In this document: piece after piece, positions 33,250 through 42,545 of the stretch
Layout of the letters: each line of letters starts with the position of its first letter
Numbering within the stretch: position 1 is the stretch's first letter
Origin: Sporosarcina sp. Te-1
GTDB taxonomy: Bacteria > Bacillota > Bacilli > Bacillales_A > Planococcaceae
DNA: 64,000 nucleotides
Direction: 5' to 3'
NCBI RefSeq assembly: GCF_017498505.1
Contig: NZ_CP071798.1
Coordinates: 2,067,501 to 2,131,500, forward strand
The notes under the pieces: model-generated
Database searches by the model: none
What the model was told of the DNA's origin: nothing
Seen by the model: only the letters and a program-made list of their open reading frames with translations
Position numbers and translations under genes: made by a program

Positions 33250-33576
33250 ATGGAAGCAGAACAATGCAAGGTTGAAGAAGCGCTCGGAATTTTAGTCGGG
33301 AAGTGGAAGCCGATCATTTTATTACATCTATTCAACGAGGGCACCTTACGCTTCAGTGAATTGAAACGGCTTATGCCTGGCATCACGCAAAAGATGCTGA
33401 CAAAGCAGCTGCGAGAGTTGGAAGAGGAGGACATCGTAGATCGTAATGTCTTTCCTGAAGTTCCTCCACGTGTGGAATATTCAATTTCAGAATACGGAAA
33501 AAGCTTGCAGACTGTTTTGAACACGATGCATGAATGGGGTACGGCGCATGCGATTCGAAAAGGGAAATTGAAATGA
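33250..33576 (+). CDS. HxlR-family transcriptional regulator
   Basis: 108-residue winged helix-turn-helix regulator. Family segments are EEALGILVGKWKPIILLHLF, LRFSELKRLMPGITQKMLTKQLRELEEEDIV and VEYSISEYGKSL. A single cysteine (Cys6) lies near the N-terminus, at the position of the sensing cysteine in YodB. The start ATG at 33250 follows a GGAG site. No divergent target gene is adjacent; it may be cotranscribed with the NUDIX gene 40 bases upstream. Confidence 0.87.
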   Translation: MEAEQCKVEEALGILVGKWKPIILLHLFNEGTLRFSELKRLMPGITQKMLTKQLRELEEEDIVDRNVFPEVPPRVEYSISEYGKSLQTVLNTMHEWGTAHAIRKGKLK

Positions 33577-33625
33577 AACAGCTGTCCGGGGGGGGCTTGC
33601 TCTTCTGCCGGACAGCTGTTTTCTA
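33576..33625. terminator. Bidirectional terminator
   Basis: Perfect 14-bp arms AAACAGCTGTCCGG (33576-33589) and CCGGACAGCTGTTT (33608-33621), between the convergent HxlR and arsB genes. The loop has an eight-G run. Confidence 0.85.
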
Positions 33626-33634
33626 TCACTCTGT

Positions 33635-34924
33635 TTATTTCATCAATAACGTCACATATAACCCAACGAGAGTAACGAAGAGGATAGGAATCGTCAAGAC
33701 AATCCCAGTCTTGAAATAGGTCCCCCACGATATTTTAATCACTTTTTGGCTAAGAACATGCAGCCAGACAAGTGTTGCCAGCGAGCCGATCGGAGTAATC
33801 TTCGGCCCTAAATCGGAACCGATGACATTGGCATAAATGAGCGCTTCCCTCATGACGCCGGTAGTTTCCGTTTCCGCAATGGCCAGCGCATTCACCATGA
33901 CCGTCGGCAAATTATTCATGACGGAAGACAGGAATGCCGCGAGAATGCCCATCGCAACGGTGCCGATGAACAGCCCTTGATTTGCAGCAGCTTCGATGGC
34001 GGTCGCGAGGGCGTTAGTCAGACCTGCATTGCCCAGCCCGTACACCACAACATACATTCCGATGGAAAAGAAGACGATATTCCAAGGCGCACCTTTCACG
34101 ACAGCAGCTGTATTGACTGCTGCACTTCTTCTCGCCAGAACTAGAAACAACAATGCAATGATTCCTACAATGAACGATACAGGAATAGCCGTCCATTCAC
34201 TTGAAAAATAGCCCGCCACCAAGACAGCCAAAACACCCCATGACAACCGGAACAATTGATGGTCTTTGATCGCCTCTTCTGGCTCTTTTAGTTTCTCCAG
34301 TGGGTACGTTCGAGGAATGGTTTTCCTGAAATACAGGAGCAGAACGGCGATGGTCGCCAGCAATGAAAATAAATTCGGTATGATCATATGGATGGCATAC
34401 TCTACAAACCCGATGCCGAAAAAATCGACGGATACAATATTTACGAGATTGCTTACAATGAAAGGCAAGCTCGTCGTATCGGCAATAAAACCACTCGCCA
34501 TAATAAACGGGAAAATCATCTTTTCCTCAAATTTCAAATTCCGCACCATCGCTAAAACGATCGGCGTTAAAATCAATGCAGCCCCATCATTGGCAAATAA
34601 AGCTGCAACGATTGCTCCGAGAATGCTCACATAGATGAACATCGTGATGCCATGCCCTTTTGCAATTCGCGCCATATGAAGTGCGGCCCATTCAAATAAA
34701 CCGATCTCGTCCAAAATGAGAGAAATGATAATAATGGCGATAAAGCTCAATGTCGCATTCCATGTAATATGCACGACCTCAAAAACATCGCCTACGTCAA
34801 CGACCCCGGCAAGCAAAGCAAGCAGTGCACCAGCACAGGCAGACCATCCAATATTCAAACCTTTTGGCTGCCAAATGACGAAAACTAAAGTTGCAATGAA
34901 AATCAGGCTGGCTGTTATCAGCAT
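33635..34924 (-). CDS. arsB: Arsenite efflux pump ArsB
   Basis: 429-residue ArsB-type transporter with about 11-12 membrane helices. The family segments are clear: [43 protein letters not shown], and [13 protein letters not shown] near the end. It expels arsenite and antimonite using the proton-motive force. It overlaps the arsR stop by seven bases and is the second gene of an arsR-arsB operon; no arsC reductase or arsA follows, though a NADPH-dependent FMN reductase gene lies 2.5 kb away. Confidence 0.93.
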   Translation of the reverse strand: MLITASLIFIATLVFVIWQPKGLNIGWSACAGALLALLAGVVDVGDVFEVVHITWNATLSFIAIIIISLILDEIGLFEWAALHMARIAKGHGITMFIYVSILGAIVAALFANDGAALILTPIVLAMVRNLKFEEKMIFPFIMASGFIADTTSLPFIVSNLVNIVSVDFFGIGFVEYAIHMIIPNLFSLLATIAVLLLYFRKTIPRTYPLEKLKEPEEAIKDHQLFRLSWGVLAVLVAGYFSSEWTAIPVSFIVGIIALLFLVLARRSAAVNTAAVVKGAPWNIVFFSIGMYVVVYGLGNAGLTNALATAIEAAANQGLFIGTVAMGILAAFLSSVMNNLPTVMVNALAIAETETTGVMREALIYANVIGSDLGPKITPIGSLATLVWLHVLSQKVIKISWGTYFKTGIVLTIPILFVTLVGLYVTLLMK

Positions 34925-35226
34925 GTTCCATCACCCGCTCCGCATTGGCATACGGAGACCGCATCCAGGCCATCGATTACAGCCTCTACAACAGGCGATA
35001 ACCCTTCGGCCAATCGGACATGCTTCCAATTACCAGCTTTTCGCTCTGTAATAATTCCTGCCTCGCGTAATTTACGTAAATGTTGACTCACAGCCGGTTG
35101 TGAAATCGGCAATACATCATTAAACCGGCATACACAGACCTCTCCATTTTTTAGGCATGCCAGCAATGTCAAGCGGTTGATATCCGCTAATGCCTTTAAC
35201 TGCTTTTCAATCGAAAAAATATCCAT
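34918..35226 (-). CDS. arsR: ArsR-family repressor of the arsenic operon
   Basis: 102-residue winged helix-turn-helix repressor. The metalloid site is in the alpha-3 motif E-V-C-V-C (Cys31, Cys33), and the recognition helix is in [22 protein letters not shown]. The C-terminal tail adds Cys93, Cys95 and Cys102 ([10 protein letters not shown]), which could be a second metal site. Arsenite binding should release it from the palindrome that overlaps its own ribosome site. It starts the arsRB operon. Confidence 0.92.
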   Translation of the reverse strand: MDIFSIEKQLKALADINRLTLLACLKNGEVCVCRFNDVLPISQPAVSQHLRKLREAGIITERKAGNWKHVRLAEGLSPVVEAVIDGLDAVSVCQCGAGDGTC

Positions 35227-35232
35227 AAAGTC

Positions 35233-35260
35233 TCCTATATAAGTAAATACTTATATAGGA
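35233..35260. promoter_or_regulatory. Perfect 28-bp palindrome, ArsR operator
   Basis: TCCTATATAAGTA (35233-35245), AA, then TACTTATATAGGA (35248-35260), with all 13 pairs matched. Its inner edge provides the AGGAG ribosome site of arsR, so a bound repressor would also cover the translation start region. Confidence 0.85.
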
Positions 35261-35320
35261 TACAGGCAAGCCTCTCTGTTGTAAATAGTCATTAGCTTCG
35301 ATGGCTTACAGTATGAAAAG

Positions 35321-35794
35321 TTAGAAGTCGCGGATTAACAAATCCGAGTTGACCGGCACTCGTCCCATTTCTCGCGCCCAAATGGATAGTTGACCGATAT
35401 GATGCATCTCATGCGTGATGATATGAGACATCACCTTTTCAAAGGGAAACCTCAAAATCTCTCCATTCCTTTTTGAGACTTCAAGTATTCTATTAGTACC
35501 CCAAGAATTCGCCAACTCATGCAAAAAGAGCTCGGTCCTTGTCCGAGTAGCGACATCATACGATTTGACTTCATCCAATTGAGTGATAGCCCTGAGATCA
35601 GTAGTAATGACCGGTTTATTCCACATCTGATTGATCCAAAGCTGCTCACAATCAATGACATGATACAGCGTATGCAAAAAACTTCCCATTCCGCCTATTC
35701 TCTTTCGAATCAGTTCCTCGTAAGGAATTTCTTCACACCACTCGATCCACTCATTGCGTACTTGCCAATTATATCTAAATAATTCTTCCTGCAT
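35321..35794 (-). CDS. DinB-family protein
   Basis: 157-residue DinB/YfiT-type helical bundle, paralogous to the protein at 21444-21926 over its whole length (F-x-YNWQVRxxWxxWCEE start, LYHVIDCEQLW, and HIITHEMHHIGQLSIWAREMG). The histidines for a nickel or zinc ion are conserved. It follows the HAD hydrolase gene by 15 bases and is probably cotranscribed with it. Function unknown beyond the family. Confidence 0.85.
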   Translation of the reverse strand: MQEELFRYNWQVRNEWIEWCEEIPYEELIRKRIGGMGSFLHTLYHVIDCEQLWINQMWNKPVITTDLRAITQLDEVKSYDVATRTRTELFLHELANSWGTNRILEVSKRNGEILRFPFEKVMSHIITHEMHHIGQLSIWAREMGRVPVNSDLLIRDF

Positions 35795-35809
35795 TCGTCT
35801 ATCTCCATT

Positions 35810-36589
35810 CTAGATGATACCAAGCGTTTTCAAAGCATATTCAATCCCGTCTTCAGCACAATCCTTCGTGACAAAATCCGCAACCTTTTTGAGCTTTTCA
35901 CTTCCATTGCCCATAGCTATGCCTAAACCAACCAGTTGAAATAAATCGATATCATTTTCGCCATCCCCAAAGGCGATTGCTTCAGATGGACGAACTCCAA
36001 AGTAATTCAAAACATGTTGCGCTGCAATGGACTTAGATACTTCTGTCTGCAGCACATTGGCGATATGGGGATGCCACTGCTGAAATTGCAAGTCCGGGAA
36101 TTCATCTTGGTATCGTTCCATTGTGTCCCGATTGCCATATAGGCACATCAAGTAGATTTCCTTGTTTCCTGCATCGTCATCCCTCTCCGGATAGTCTTCC
36201 AATGATAACGTTTCTTTCAAAGCGATAAGTGTATTTTCATCTTGTACGCTATTCATCGTAAGTCTTTCGGTAAAGTAAGTTAACGAGTGTCCACTCTGTT
36301 CCGCAAATTGGTGGATACTCGTCACGGTCTCCTTACTTAGCACAGACTTGTAAATTACCTCATCTTTATACTTCACATATGCCCCGTTCGCTGTAATAAA
36401 CGCATCGATCCCTATGGACTCCAAGTCAAGGCACATAGATAGCGGCCGACCTGTTGCAGCTACCAATAGATAGCGATTCTTCTTTAATTGGCCGATTGCC
36501 TTTTGAACATCCGCAGACACTTCTCTTGTTTTATAATCGATCAATGTGCCATCCACGTCAAAGAAGATAATTTTATAAGACAACGGCAT
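35810..36589 (-). CDS. Cof-type HAD phosphatase
   Basis: 259-residue haloacid dehalogenase of the Cof/YitU subfamily. Motif I is FFDVDGTLID (nucleophile Asp10), motif II is in AATGRPLSM, and motif IV is in IAFGDGENDIDLF. The large cap between residues 85 and 190 is the C2 type. Such enzymes dephosphorylate sugar phosphates, FMN or related compounds. First gene of a pair with a DinB gene; divergent from a second HAD gene. Confidence 0.88.
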   Translation of the reverse strand: MPLSYKIIFFDVDGTLIDYKTREVSADVQKAIGQLKKNRYLLVAATGRPLSMCLDLESIGIDAFITANGAYVKYKDEVIYKSVLSKETVTSIHQFAEQSGHSLTYFTERLTMNSVQDENTLIALKETLSLEDYPERDDDAGNKEIYLMCLYGNRDTMERYQDEFPDLQFQQWHPHIANVLQTEVSKSIAAQHVLNYFGVRPSEAIAFGDGENDIDLFQLVGLGIAMGNGSEKLKKVADFVTKDCAEDGIEYALKTLGII

Positions 36590-36673
36590 CCCCTCTTTTC
36601 ATTCAAACATTCGTCATTATTAAGCCAAAACCCTCTATGATACACTTATCCTTAGAAAAAAGGAGTGAGCTAC

Positions 36674-37321
36674 GTGAAACAAGCTGCAATTTTCGATATG
36701 GACGGGACCCTTTTTCAAACCGATTTAATTTTAGAACAGTCGTTGGACGACACATTCGCGCATTTGCGTTCGTTAGGTGCCTGGGAAGGGGAAACGCCGA
36801 TTGCTACATACCGTAATATTATGGGAGTTCCGTTGCCTAAAGTGTGGGCCGCTTTATTACCGGATCATTCAGAGAAAATAAAGGAGCTGGCAGATTCTCA
36901 TTTCTTGAAGAGGTTGATCGACAATATTGAAAACGGAAAAGGGGCATTGTATCCGAATGTAAAAGAAGTTTTTTTATATTTGAAAGAGAAAGGCGTTGCC
37001 ATTTTCATCGCAAGTAATGGATTGCCGGACTACTTGACTGCTATCATTCGCTTTTACGGCTTAGATGAATGGGTGTCCGAAACGTTCAGCATTCAACAAA
37101 TTCAATCGTTGGATAAGAGTGGTTTAGTGAAGATGATTCTTGAGAAGTATGCTATTCAAACAGCAGTGGTAGTCGGAGACCGTCTATCCGATATAAAAGC
37201 AGCCAAGGATAACGGGCTACTCGCCATTGGATGCAGGTTTGATTTCGCTAAAGACGATGAATTAGTCCAAGCTGATTGGGTAATAGACAATTTATTGGAA
37301 ATAAAGTCGATTCTGACGTAG
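36674..37321 (+). CDS. HAD-family phosphatase
   Basis: 215-residue HAD hydrolase with the small C1 helical cap (about residues 15-85). Motif I is IFDMDGTLFQTD, motif II is FIASNGLP, and motif IV VVVGDRLSDIKAAKDNGLLAIG. The layout is close to phosphoglycolate phosphatase and nucleotidase-like members. I take GTG 36674 as start because AGGAG lies eight bases upstream. Monocistronic, with a terminator at 37339. Confidence 0.88.
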   Translation: MKQAAIFDMDGTLFQTDLILEQSLDDTFAHLRSLGAWEGETPIATYRNIMGVPLPKVWAALLPDHSEKIKELADSHFLKRLIDNIENGKGALYPNVKEVFLYLKEKGVAIFIASNGLPDYLTAIIRFYGLDEWVSETFSIQQIQSLDKSGLVKMILEKYAIQTAVVVGDRLSDIKAAKDNGLLAIGCRFDFAKDDELVQADWVIDNLLEIKSILT

Positions 37322-37338
37322 TACCGCCTATTGAAAAA

Positions 37339-37375
37339 GAGCCACCCTGTCTTCATCGAAAGACTGGATGGCTCC
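37339..37375. terminator. Bidirectional terminator
   Basis: GAGCCA-CC-GTCTTTC and GAAAGAC-GG-TGGCTC arms around a short loop, between convergent HAD and FMN reductase genes. Confidence 0.75.
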
Positions 37376-37387
37376 ATTTATTTCAAA

Positions 37388-37945
37388 TCAGTTGATTGAA
37401 CTCATTTTGTTGTAAAACGCAATAAAGTTCTGAACAACGCTATCCAAGAAATCAATTGTTCCTTGGTCTGTCAATTCGCCCGCTTCATCCATCTTCTGAT
37501 GTACGGAACCGATGTATACTTCATTGTTCGGTAACAGAGTTGGAGAAAGCATTGGGTTGGAAAGAATTTCACGCAAGTGGATTTGCGCACGTACACTGCC
37601 GAGTACACCCATCGATGAGCCGATGATGAACGCCGGTTTATTTTTAATTGCAAAATTGCTGCGTGATAACCAGTCAACTGCATTTTTCAATGCACCTGGA
37701 ATAGAGAAATTGTATTCAGGAACGGCAAATAGGATCGCATCCGAATCGCGGACGTCTTCCATGAACGACTTCACTTGCTCTGATGGATTGCTTTCCTTCT
37801 CTACAGAAAACATATCGACATCATTAATAAAGACTGGCGTGATATCCAATTGTCCCGCGTATTTTTTACGAAGGTATTCAACTAATTTCAAGTTGTATGA
37901 AGTCGGGCTTGTACTACCGATAATCGCTTTTACTTTGATTGTCAT
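37388..37945 (-). CDS. NADPH-dependent FMN reductase
   Basis: 185-residue flavodoxin-like reductase. The FMN phosphate loop is GSTSPTSYNLKLVEYL, and PEYNFSIPGALKNAVDWLSR is the conserved segment contacting the isoalloxazine ring. It reduces FMN, azo dyes, chromate or quinones with NAD(P)H. The ATG at 37945 has an AAGGAG site; the longer reading frame upstream lacks one. Monocistronic. Confidence 0.9.
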   Translation of the reverse strand: MTIKVKAIIGSTSPTSYNLKLVEYLRKKYAGQLDITPVFINDVDMFSVEKESNPSEQVKSFMEDVRDSDAILFAVPEYNFSIPGALKNAVDWLSRSNFAIKNKPAFIIGSSMGVLGSVRAQIHLREILSNPMLSPTLLPNNEVYIGSVHQKMDEAGELTDQGTIDFLDSVVQNFIAFYNKMSSIN

Positions 37946-38165
37946 GCTGTTTAAACTCCTTTTTTTTGTAACTTGGGCTTTCGATAGCATATCCCTGCCA
38001 TCTATCGCCTATACATTCAGTATGACGGAATGCAACTAAAAAAGGAAGTACGCACTTTTAAGTTGCATAGTATACTAAAAGATACTATGAATCATATTGA
38101 GTAAATGCACCTGGTTTGAGACAATGGTTCCAGTTGGTAAATAAGGGACTGAAGGGTGACAAGCT

Positions 38166-41100
38166 TTGATAACGACAAGCCGGATGAAGACTCGGAATAT
38201 CATTCTCACGATCAGCAGTTTTGTACTATGTATTCTCGCTTTACGAATTGGTTGGTTCCTCTACTTTAATTCACCTGAACATCAGACCGCAGCGAACGGG
38301 ATTGCCGATTTTCGGCAGGAACCGTTGAGAGAAGACAAAACCGTATCTTTAAATGGGGAATGGCGGTTTTATCCTTCTGAATTTATTATGGAAACTCCTT
38401 CGCAAGAAAAGGGAGTGCAATACATACAAGTGCCGATGAATTGGAGAGCAGCCTTGGACCCTGCCGATCAAACCGCGGTAGGATACGGATCCTACCGGCT
38501 GACCATCCTCTTGCCTGAACAAGAAGAAACGATCTATGGCATCCAATTAAATGGATTTGATGCATTTGCCAGTATATACGTGAACGGAAAGTTAATTAAC
38601 AAAGAGAATACCGCTACTGCACAACCCGGCCCGCAAGTGAAAAAGCAAGGACCGATGACCGCCATCTTTTCTACAACGGATCGAGAGATTGATCTCGTTA
38701 TTCAAGTATCTAACTTTAATAGTATCCATTCAGGCGGTTTGAAAGATTCCGTCCGTTTCGGACTCCAATCAGCCATTGTGAAAGAGGCGTCCTTTTCGCA
38801 GGCCATGCAACTGCTTGTCAGTATGATCTTTTTCCTGCACAGCTTCTACGTGATTGCTATTTTCCTGATTGGAAAAGGATATTACAAAAAAGAATTGCTC
38901 TACTTCAGCCTCTTGTTAGCTTTAAATGGATTCATTCTCTTAATCGACGATCATGCACTGCTTCAATTACCTGTAGCGAATGGTCTCTACATAAAAGTGC
39001 TCTTTGTGCTGCTCATCAGCCTCTTGCTTGTCACTTTAAAGTTCATCAATGTGCTCTTTCAGATCAAGTCAGCCGTTTCGAAATTCCTATATGGCCTATT
39101 CATTCCTATTTCGATTCTTTTGCTGACCACGCAGTTGCTGCACACAGCACTTATGCAATGGTTTCTGATCATTTATGGGCTTTGCATCGCCATACAACTG
39201 ATCATTCCGACCCTTTCCTCCATTCGAAAGGGCAATGCCGACGGGATCTTCATTCTATTCTATATCCTGTGTTTTATTTCGAATGGTGCTTGGGGGACAG
39301 CCATTAAGACAGCTGTCGTCAATATTCCATATTACCCGTTCGATTATCTTTTCTCGATCATGGTGATCGCCCTGCTGCTGTTTCGAAGACATATGAAGGT
39401 TGTCCGCCTGCACAATGAACAACATAGTAAATTGGCGAATGCAGATATCCAAAAAGACATATTTCTTGCCAATACATCTCATGAACTGCGCAATCCATTG
39501 CACGGAATTCTCAATATTGCACAATCTATGCTGGAAGATAACGCCTCTACGCTCTCGCTGCGCGAGAAACGAAATCTCGAACTGCTGCTCCAAATCGGGA
39601 ATCGGATGACCTTTACGTTGAACGACTTGCTGGAATTAAATAAGTTGGAGGATGGCCGGATCCAATTGCATCCAAAACCGCTCGATATTCAAAGCCTGAC
39701 CTCTGGGGTCATTGATATGATTCATTTCATGAAAAACACGAGCAATTTGACGATCGCTTCTACCATTCCGGCAACCTTTCCACCTGTCTATGCCGACGAA
39801 AGCCGGCTCGTCCAAATCTTATTTAATTTGCTCCACAATGCCGTTAAATTTACCGATGGCGGCAGGATTACCATCCGTGCCAGCCACAATCAGAAGGAAG
39901 CGGCCATCTCCATACAAGATACAGGGATTGGAATGACCAAAGAGGTGATGGAACGCATTTTCGATCGTTATGAACAAGCTTCGGAAACGGGACAAGAAGG
40001 GATCGGGCTCGGCTTGGCGATTTCCCGGCAATTAGTTGAACTGCATGGAGGCAGGATCACTGTTGCGTCCGAATTTGGGAAGGGAACGACTTTCACTTTC
40101 ACCCTCCCTTTATCGGAAGGCATCCAAAAAGAAACAGCCTTGCCCGCAACAATGGCTGCATTCAAGCAGTCTTTCCATCCGGTCGAAGATAAGACGGCAG
40201 CGTCAGCCCAAGACGCTCCATCGGGTGGTTCCCTTCTGATTGTCGATGATGATCCGGTCAACTTGAAAGTCATCGGCAGTCTTTTAGAAGGGTCCTATCA
40301 CATTGCAACCGCCGAGAGCGGGGCGGAGGCGCTCCGCATGATTGGGTCAGACACATACGATCTGATTATTTCCGATGTCATGATGCCGCAAATGTCTGGT
40401 TATGAATTATGCAAGGAAATCCGAAAACATTACACGATCGCAGAGCTGCCGATTCTATTATTGACCGCACGCAATCAAACAATGGATATTCATGCCGGTT
40501 TCCAGGCAGGAGCAAACGATTATGTAGCGAAGCCGGCGAATGCAATTGAACTGAAATCGCGTGTTCATGCGCTGCTAACGCAAAACCTGGCAATCCAGGA
40601 ACAACTACGAATGGAAGCCGCCTATTTGCAGGCACAGATCAAACCGCATTTCCTATACAACACGTTAAACACGATCGCATCGTTAGGCGAGCTGGATCCA
40701 TCCCGTATGGGGAAACTGCTGCATGAGTTTGGAAACTATTTGCATCGAAGTTTCCATGTGGACAATACGAAAAGCTTGATTCCCCTCGATGATGAATTTG
40801 AGTTAGTCCGTTCTTACTTATTTATCGAAAGCGAACGCTTTGGAAACCGGCTCGAGGTTATCTGGGACGTGGCGGACATGAATGGGGTATACATCCCTCC
40901 CCTTTCGATCCAAACAATCGTTGAAAATGCGTTGCACCATGGAATCCTTCAAAAAACAGAAGGGGGAACTGTGAAGATTTCTGTTACCCAAGACGAGCAA
41001 TCCCATCTCATTACGATCCAAGACAATGGCGTCGGGATGGAAAAACATCAAGTAGCGGAACTTTTATCAGATGCAAACAAACATCAATACGGCATCGGCA

Positions 41101-41219
41101 TCGCGAATACCAATCGCCGCCTGACCCAGTTGTTCGGAAAAGGACTCCATTTGGAAAGCCAAGTGAATATAGGAACGACCGTCTCATTTGTTGTGCCTGT
41201 GCGGGCATCCATACAGTAA
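38166..41219 (+). CDS. Hybrid sensor kinase: 7TM sensor, HisKA kinase, receiver, LytS-type kinase
   Basis: 1017 residues with an unusual order. An N-terminal helix is followed by an extracellular jelly-roll domain (about 50-205, LNGEWRFYPSEF ... LNGFDAFASIYVNGKLI) like the sugar-binding domain of glycosidases, and a seven-helix 7TMR-DISM block (about 215-410). Then come HisKA with His439 in SHELRNPLHG and HATPase_c, a receiver with Asp737 in ISDVMMPQMSG, and a LytS-type His_kinase domain with His828 in KPHFLYNTLNT plus a second ATPase domain. The start is TTG with an AAGGGTGA site. It may pass phosphate through the receiver to an unlinked response regulator; none is adjacent. A terminator follows. 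Confidence 0.88.
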   Translation: MITTSRMKTRNIILTISSFVLCILALRIGWFLYFNSPEHQTAANGIADFRQEPLREDKTVSLNGEWRFYPSEFIMETPSQEKGVQYIQVPMNWRAALDPADQTAVGYGSYRLTILLPEQEETIYGIQLNGFDAFASIYVNGKLINKENTATAQPGPQVKKQGPMTAIFSTTDREIDLVIQVSNFNSIHSGGLKDSVRFGLQSAIVKEASFSQAMQLLVSMIFFLHSFYVIAIFLIGKGYYKKELLYFSLLLALNGFILLIDDHALLQLPVANGLYIKVLFVLLISLLLVTLKFINVLFQIKSAVSKFLYGLFIPISILLLTTQLLHTALMQWFLIIYGLCIAIQLIIPTLSSIRKGNADGIFILFYILCFISNGAWGTAIKTAVVNIPYYPFDYLFSIMVIALLLFRRHMKVVRLHNEQHSKLANADIQKDIFLANTSHELRNPLHGILNIAQSMLEDNASTLSLREKRNLELLLQIGNRMTFTLNDLLELNKLEDGRIQLHPKPLDIQSLTSGVIDMIHFMKNTSNLTIASTIPATFPPVYADESRLVQILFNLLHNAVKFTDGGRITIRASHNQKEAAISIQDTGIGMTKEVMERIFDRYEQASETGQEGIGLGLAISRQLVELHGGRITVASEFGKGTTFTFTLPLSEGIQKETALPATMAAFKQSFHPVEDKTAASAQDAPSGGSLLIVDDDPVNLKVIGSLLEGSYHIATAESGAEALRMIGSDTYDLIISDVMMPQMSGYELCKEIRKHYTIAELPILLLTARNQTMDIHAGFQAGANDYVAKPANAIELKSRVHALLTQNLAIQEQLRMEAAYLQAQIKPHFLYNTLNTIASLGELDPSRMGKLLHEFGNYLHRSFHVDNTKSLIPLDDEFELVRSYLFIESERFGNRLEVIWDVADMNGVYIPPLSIQTIVENALHHGILQKTEGGTVKISVTQDEQSHLITIQDNGVGMEKHQVAELLSDANKHQYGIGIANTNRRLTQLFGKGLHLESQVNIGTTVSFVVPVRASIQ

Positions 41220-41222
41220 TGC

Positions 41223-41277
41223 TAAAGGACGATCCAGAAAGGGTATAGAAACTAACTTTCTGGTTCGTCCTTTTCTA
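41223..41277 (+). terminator. Terminator of the hybrid kinase gene
   Basis: AAGGACGA-CCAGAAAG and CTTTCTGG-TCGTCCTT arms, followed by TTCTAT. Confidence 0.8.
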
Positions 41278-41317
41278 TAGAAGCATTGTTAGAGTAAGAC
41301 ACTGTTTCCGCAGATGA

Positions 41318-41480
41318 CTTACGAGCGGTCAGCCGAGGGAAACGAGCTGTGCCGTGAACTTTCGAGCGGTTTGCGGGAAGTTACGAGCAATTCGCGGCAA
41401 ATATGATAGATCAGCAGAAAGTTACGAGTGGAATCTTCAACTTATGAGCAGTCTGCGGACATAATCGAGCGGTCGCCATG
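41318..41480. repeat. Intergenic array of about 20.6-bp repeats, second sequence family (array 3)
   Basis: Eight units with consensus TTACGAGCGGTTTGCGGGAA. Cores CGAG or TGAG start near 41322, 41343, 41363, 41384, 41425, 41445 and 41466, with a degenerate unit at about 41405, so spacing is 20-21 bp as in arrays 1 and 2 although the sequence is unrelated. The array lies between the terminator of the kinase gene and that of the DinB gene, outside both transcription units. Confidence 0.8.
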
Positions 41481-41505
41481 AAAACCGTACTGCTTTTGCT
41501 TGAAT

Positions 41506-41548
41506 TAAAAACAGGTGAGAAAACGACTTGTTTTTCTCCACCTGATTC
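41506..41548 (-). terminator. Terminator of the heme operon
   Basis: On the minus strand CAGGTGGAGAAAAA pairs with TTTTCTCACCTG and is followed by TTTTTAATTC. Confidence 0.7.
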
Positions 41549-41576
41549 AGAGTCTGATGGGATAATGAGCGTGTCA

Positions 41577-42017
41577 TCAAGCTCCCGTACTATACTGTTT
41601 TTTAATCAATGCTATTTGCCCGGCATGAATGCCCGCATGATACATGAGCCTGCCGATTGCCTCAAGCGGCGTGGATGCGCCCATTCGCGATTCAACTGGC
41701 TCTGTCCACTTTTCCTCCGGCAAGGCGTGGATCGCATCTTTCACATGCTGATCGGAAGCCCGCAGCAATGCAAGCAACTCGGTCCGTGTGCTGAAAGGCG
41801 GGAGTTGTGCCGGTTGCTTCTTTCCTAAAAACCAATCCGCGAATAGGAACTCGACTTCCGCCGTATGGTGCAGCAAAAAACGGATGGTTGTATCGCCAAG
41901 GACCCAATCCAATTGCTCTTCCGTCAAGTCTTCCACCATTTTGCCGAACCGTTGGCGCAATGCATTCCACATCGACAACACCGACGCCTGGTTACCTATT
42001 TGTACTTGTTCTGTCAT
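41577..42017 (-). CDS. DinB-family protein (end of heme operon)
   Basis: 146-residue DinB superfamily protein, more distant from the other two in this window. Helices include LWVLGDTTIRFLLHHTAEVEFLFADWFLG-like and LEAIGRLMYHAGIHAGQIALIKKQ segments with the metal histidines. The ATG at 42017 overlaps the end of the HugZ gene by a few bases and follows GGGGGCG, so it is the last gene of the heme uptake operon. A role in handling heme or its products is only suggested by position. Confidence 0.75.
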   Translation of the reverse strand: MTEQVQIGNQASVLSMWNALRQRFGKMVEDLTEEQLDWVLGDTTIRFLLHHTAEVEFLFADWFLGKKQPAQLPPFSTRTELLALLRASDQHVKDAIHALPEEKWTEPVESRMGASTPLEAIGRLMYHAGIHAGQIALIKKQYSTGA

Positions 42018-42021
42018 CTGC

Positions 42022-42531
42022 TTACGCCCCCGGTTTATTTGATTTGTCGACAACGACATGCTTGAATGTCGTCCCATCGAGGTTAACATCGAAAGCCATC
42101 CCAAATCCGACGACATAGCGGCCTTCTGTTGGCGTCAATTCGAACAAGGAAAAATCAAGTCCCCTCAGCACATTCAACATCTTGGCATCAAACTTCTCGT
42201 TGAATAAAGCAAAAAGGTCCTCATGCCCTTCGTTCCCAATATTGCGGGGGATGCATCTCCATCTGGCACGTTCAGTTGCAAACGTGTTTGGAACGGCAGA
42301 CTCATCTGCCACAAGGAATACATCCACGACATCATTTTTTTCCATATAACGATAGTGCTCTGCAACTTGGCTGATATAGATGTATAGCTTTCCATCTTTT
42401 TGAATGAATGGTGCACAGCTCGTAAACGGAAGTCCTTCTTCATCTAACGTAGCCAAAGTGAGATTCTTCCTGCCCTCTACAAACTTCAAGTACTTTTCTT
42501 TGTTTTTTTCCAGATCAATCGTCTTTACCAT
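42022..42531 (-). CDS. HugZ/HutZ-family heme utilisation protein
   Basis: 169-residue split-barrel FMN-binding-like protein of the HugZ/HutZ type. The family segments GLPFTSCAPFIQKDGKLYIYIS, AEHYRYMEKNDVVDVFL and the RARWRCIPR motif are present. HugZ and HutZ proteins bind heme and degrade it to biliverdin, releasing iron. It is the fourth gene of a Fur-controlled operon, after the heme ABC importer, giving a complete uptake-and-breakdown route. The start at 42531 has a strong AGGAGG site. Confidence 0.85.
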   Translation of the reverse strand: MVKTIDLEKNKEKYLKFVEGRKNLTLATLDEEGLPFTSCAPFIQKDGKLYIYISQVAEHYRYMEKNDVVDVFLVADESAVPNTFATERARWRCIPRNIGNEGHEDLFALFNEKFDAKMLNVLRGLDFSLFELTPTEGRYVVGFGMAFDVNLDGTTFKHVVVDKSNKPGA

Positions 42532-42545
42532 GTTCCGTGTCCTCC

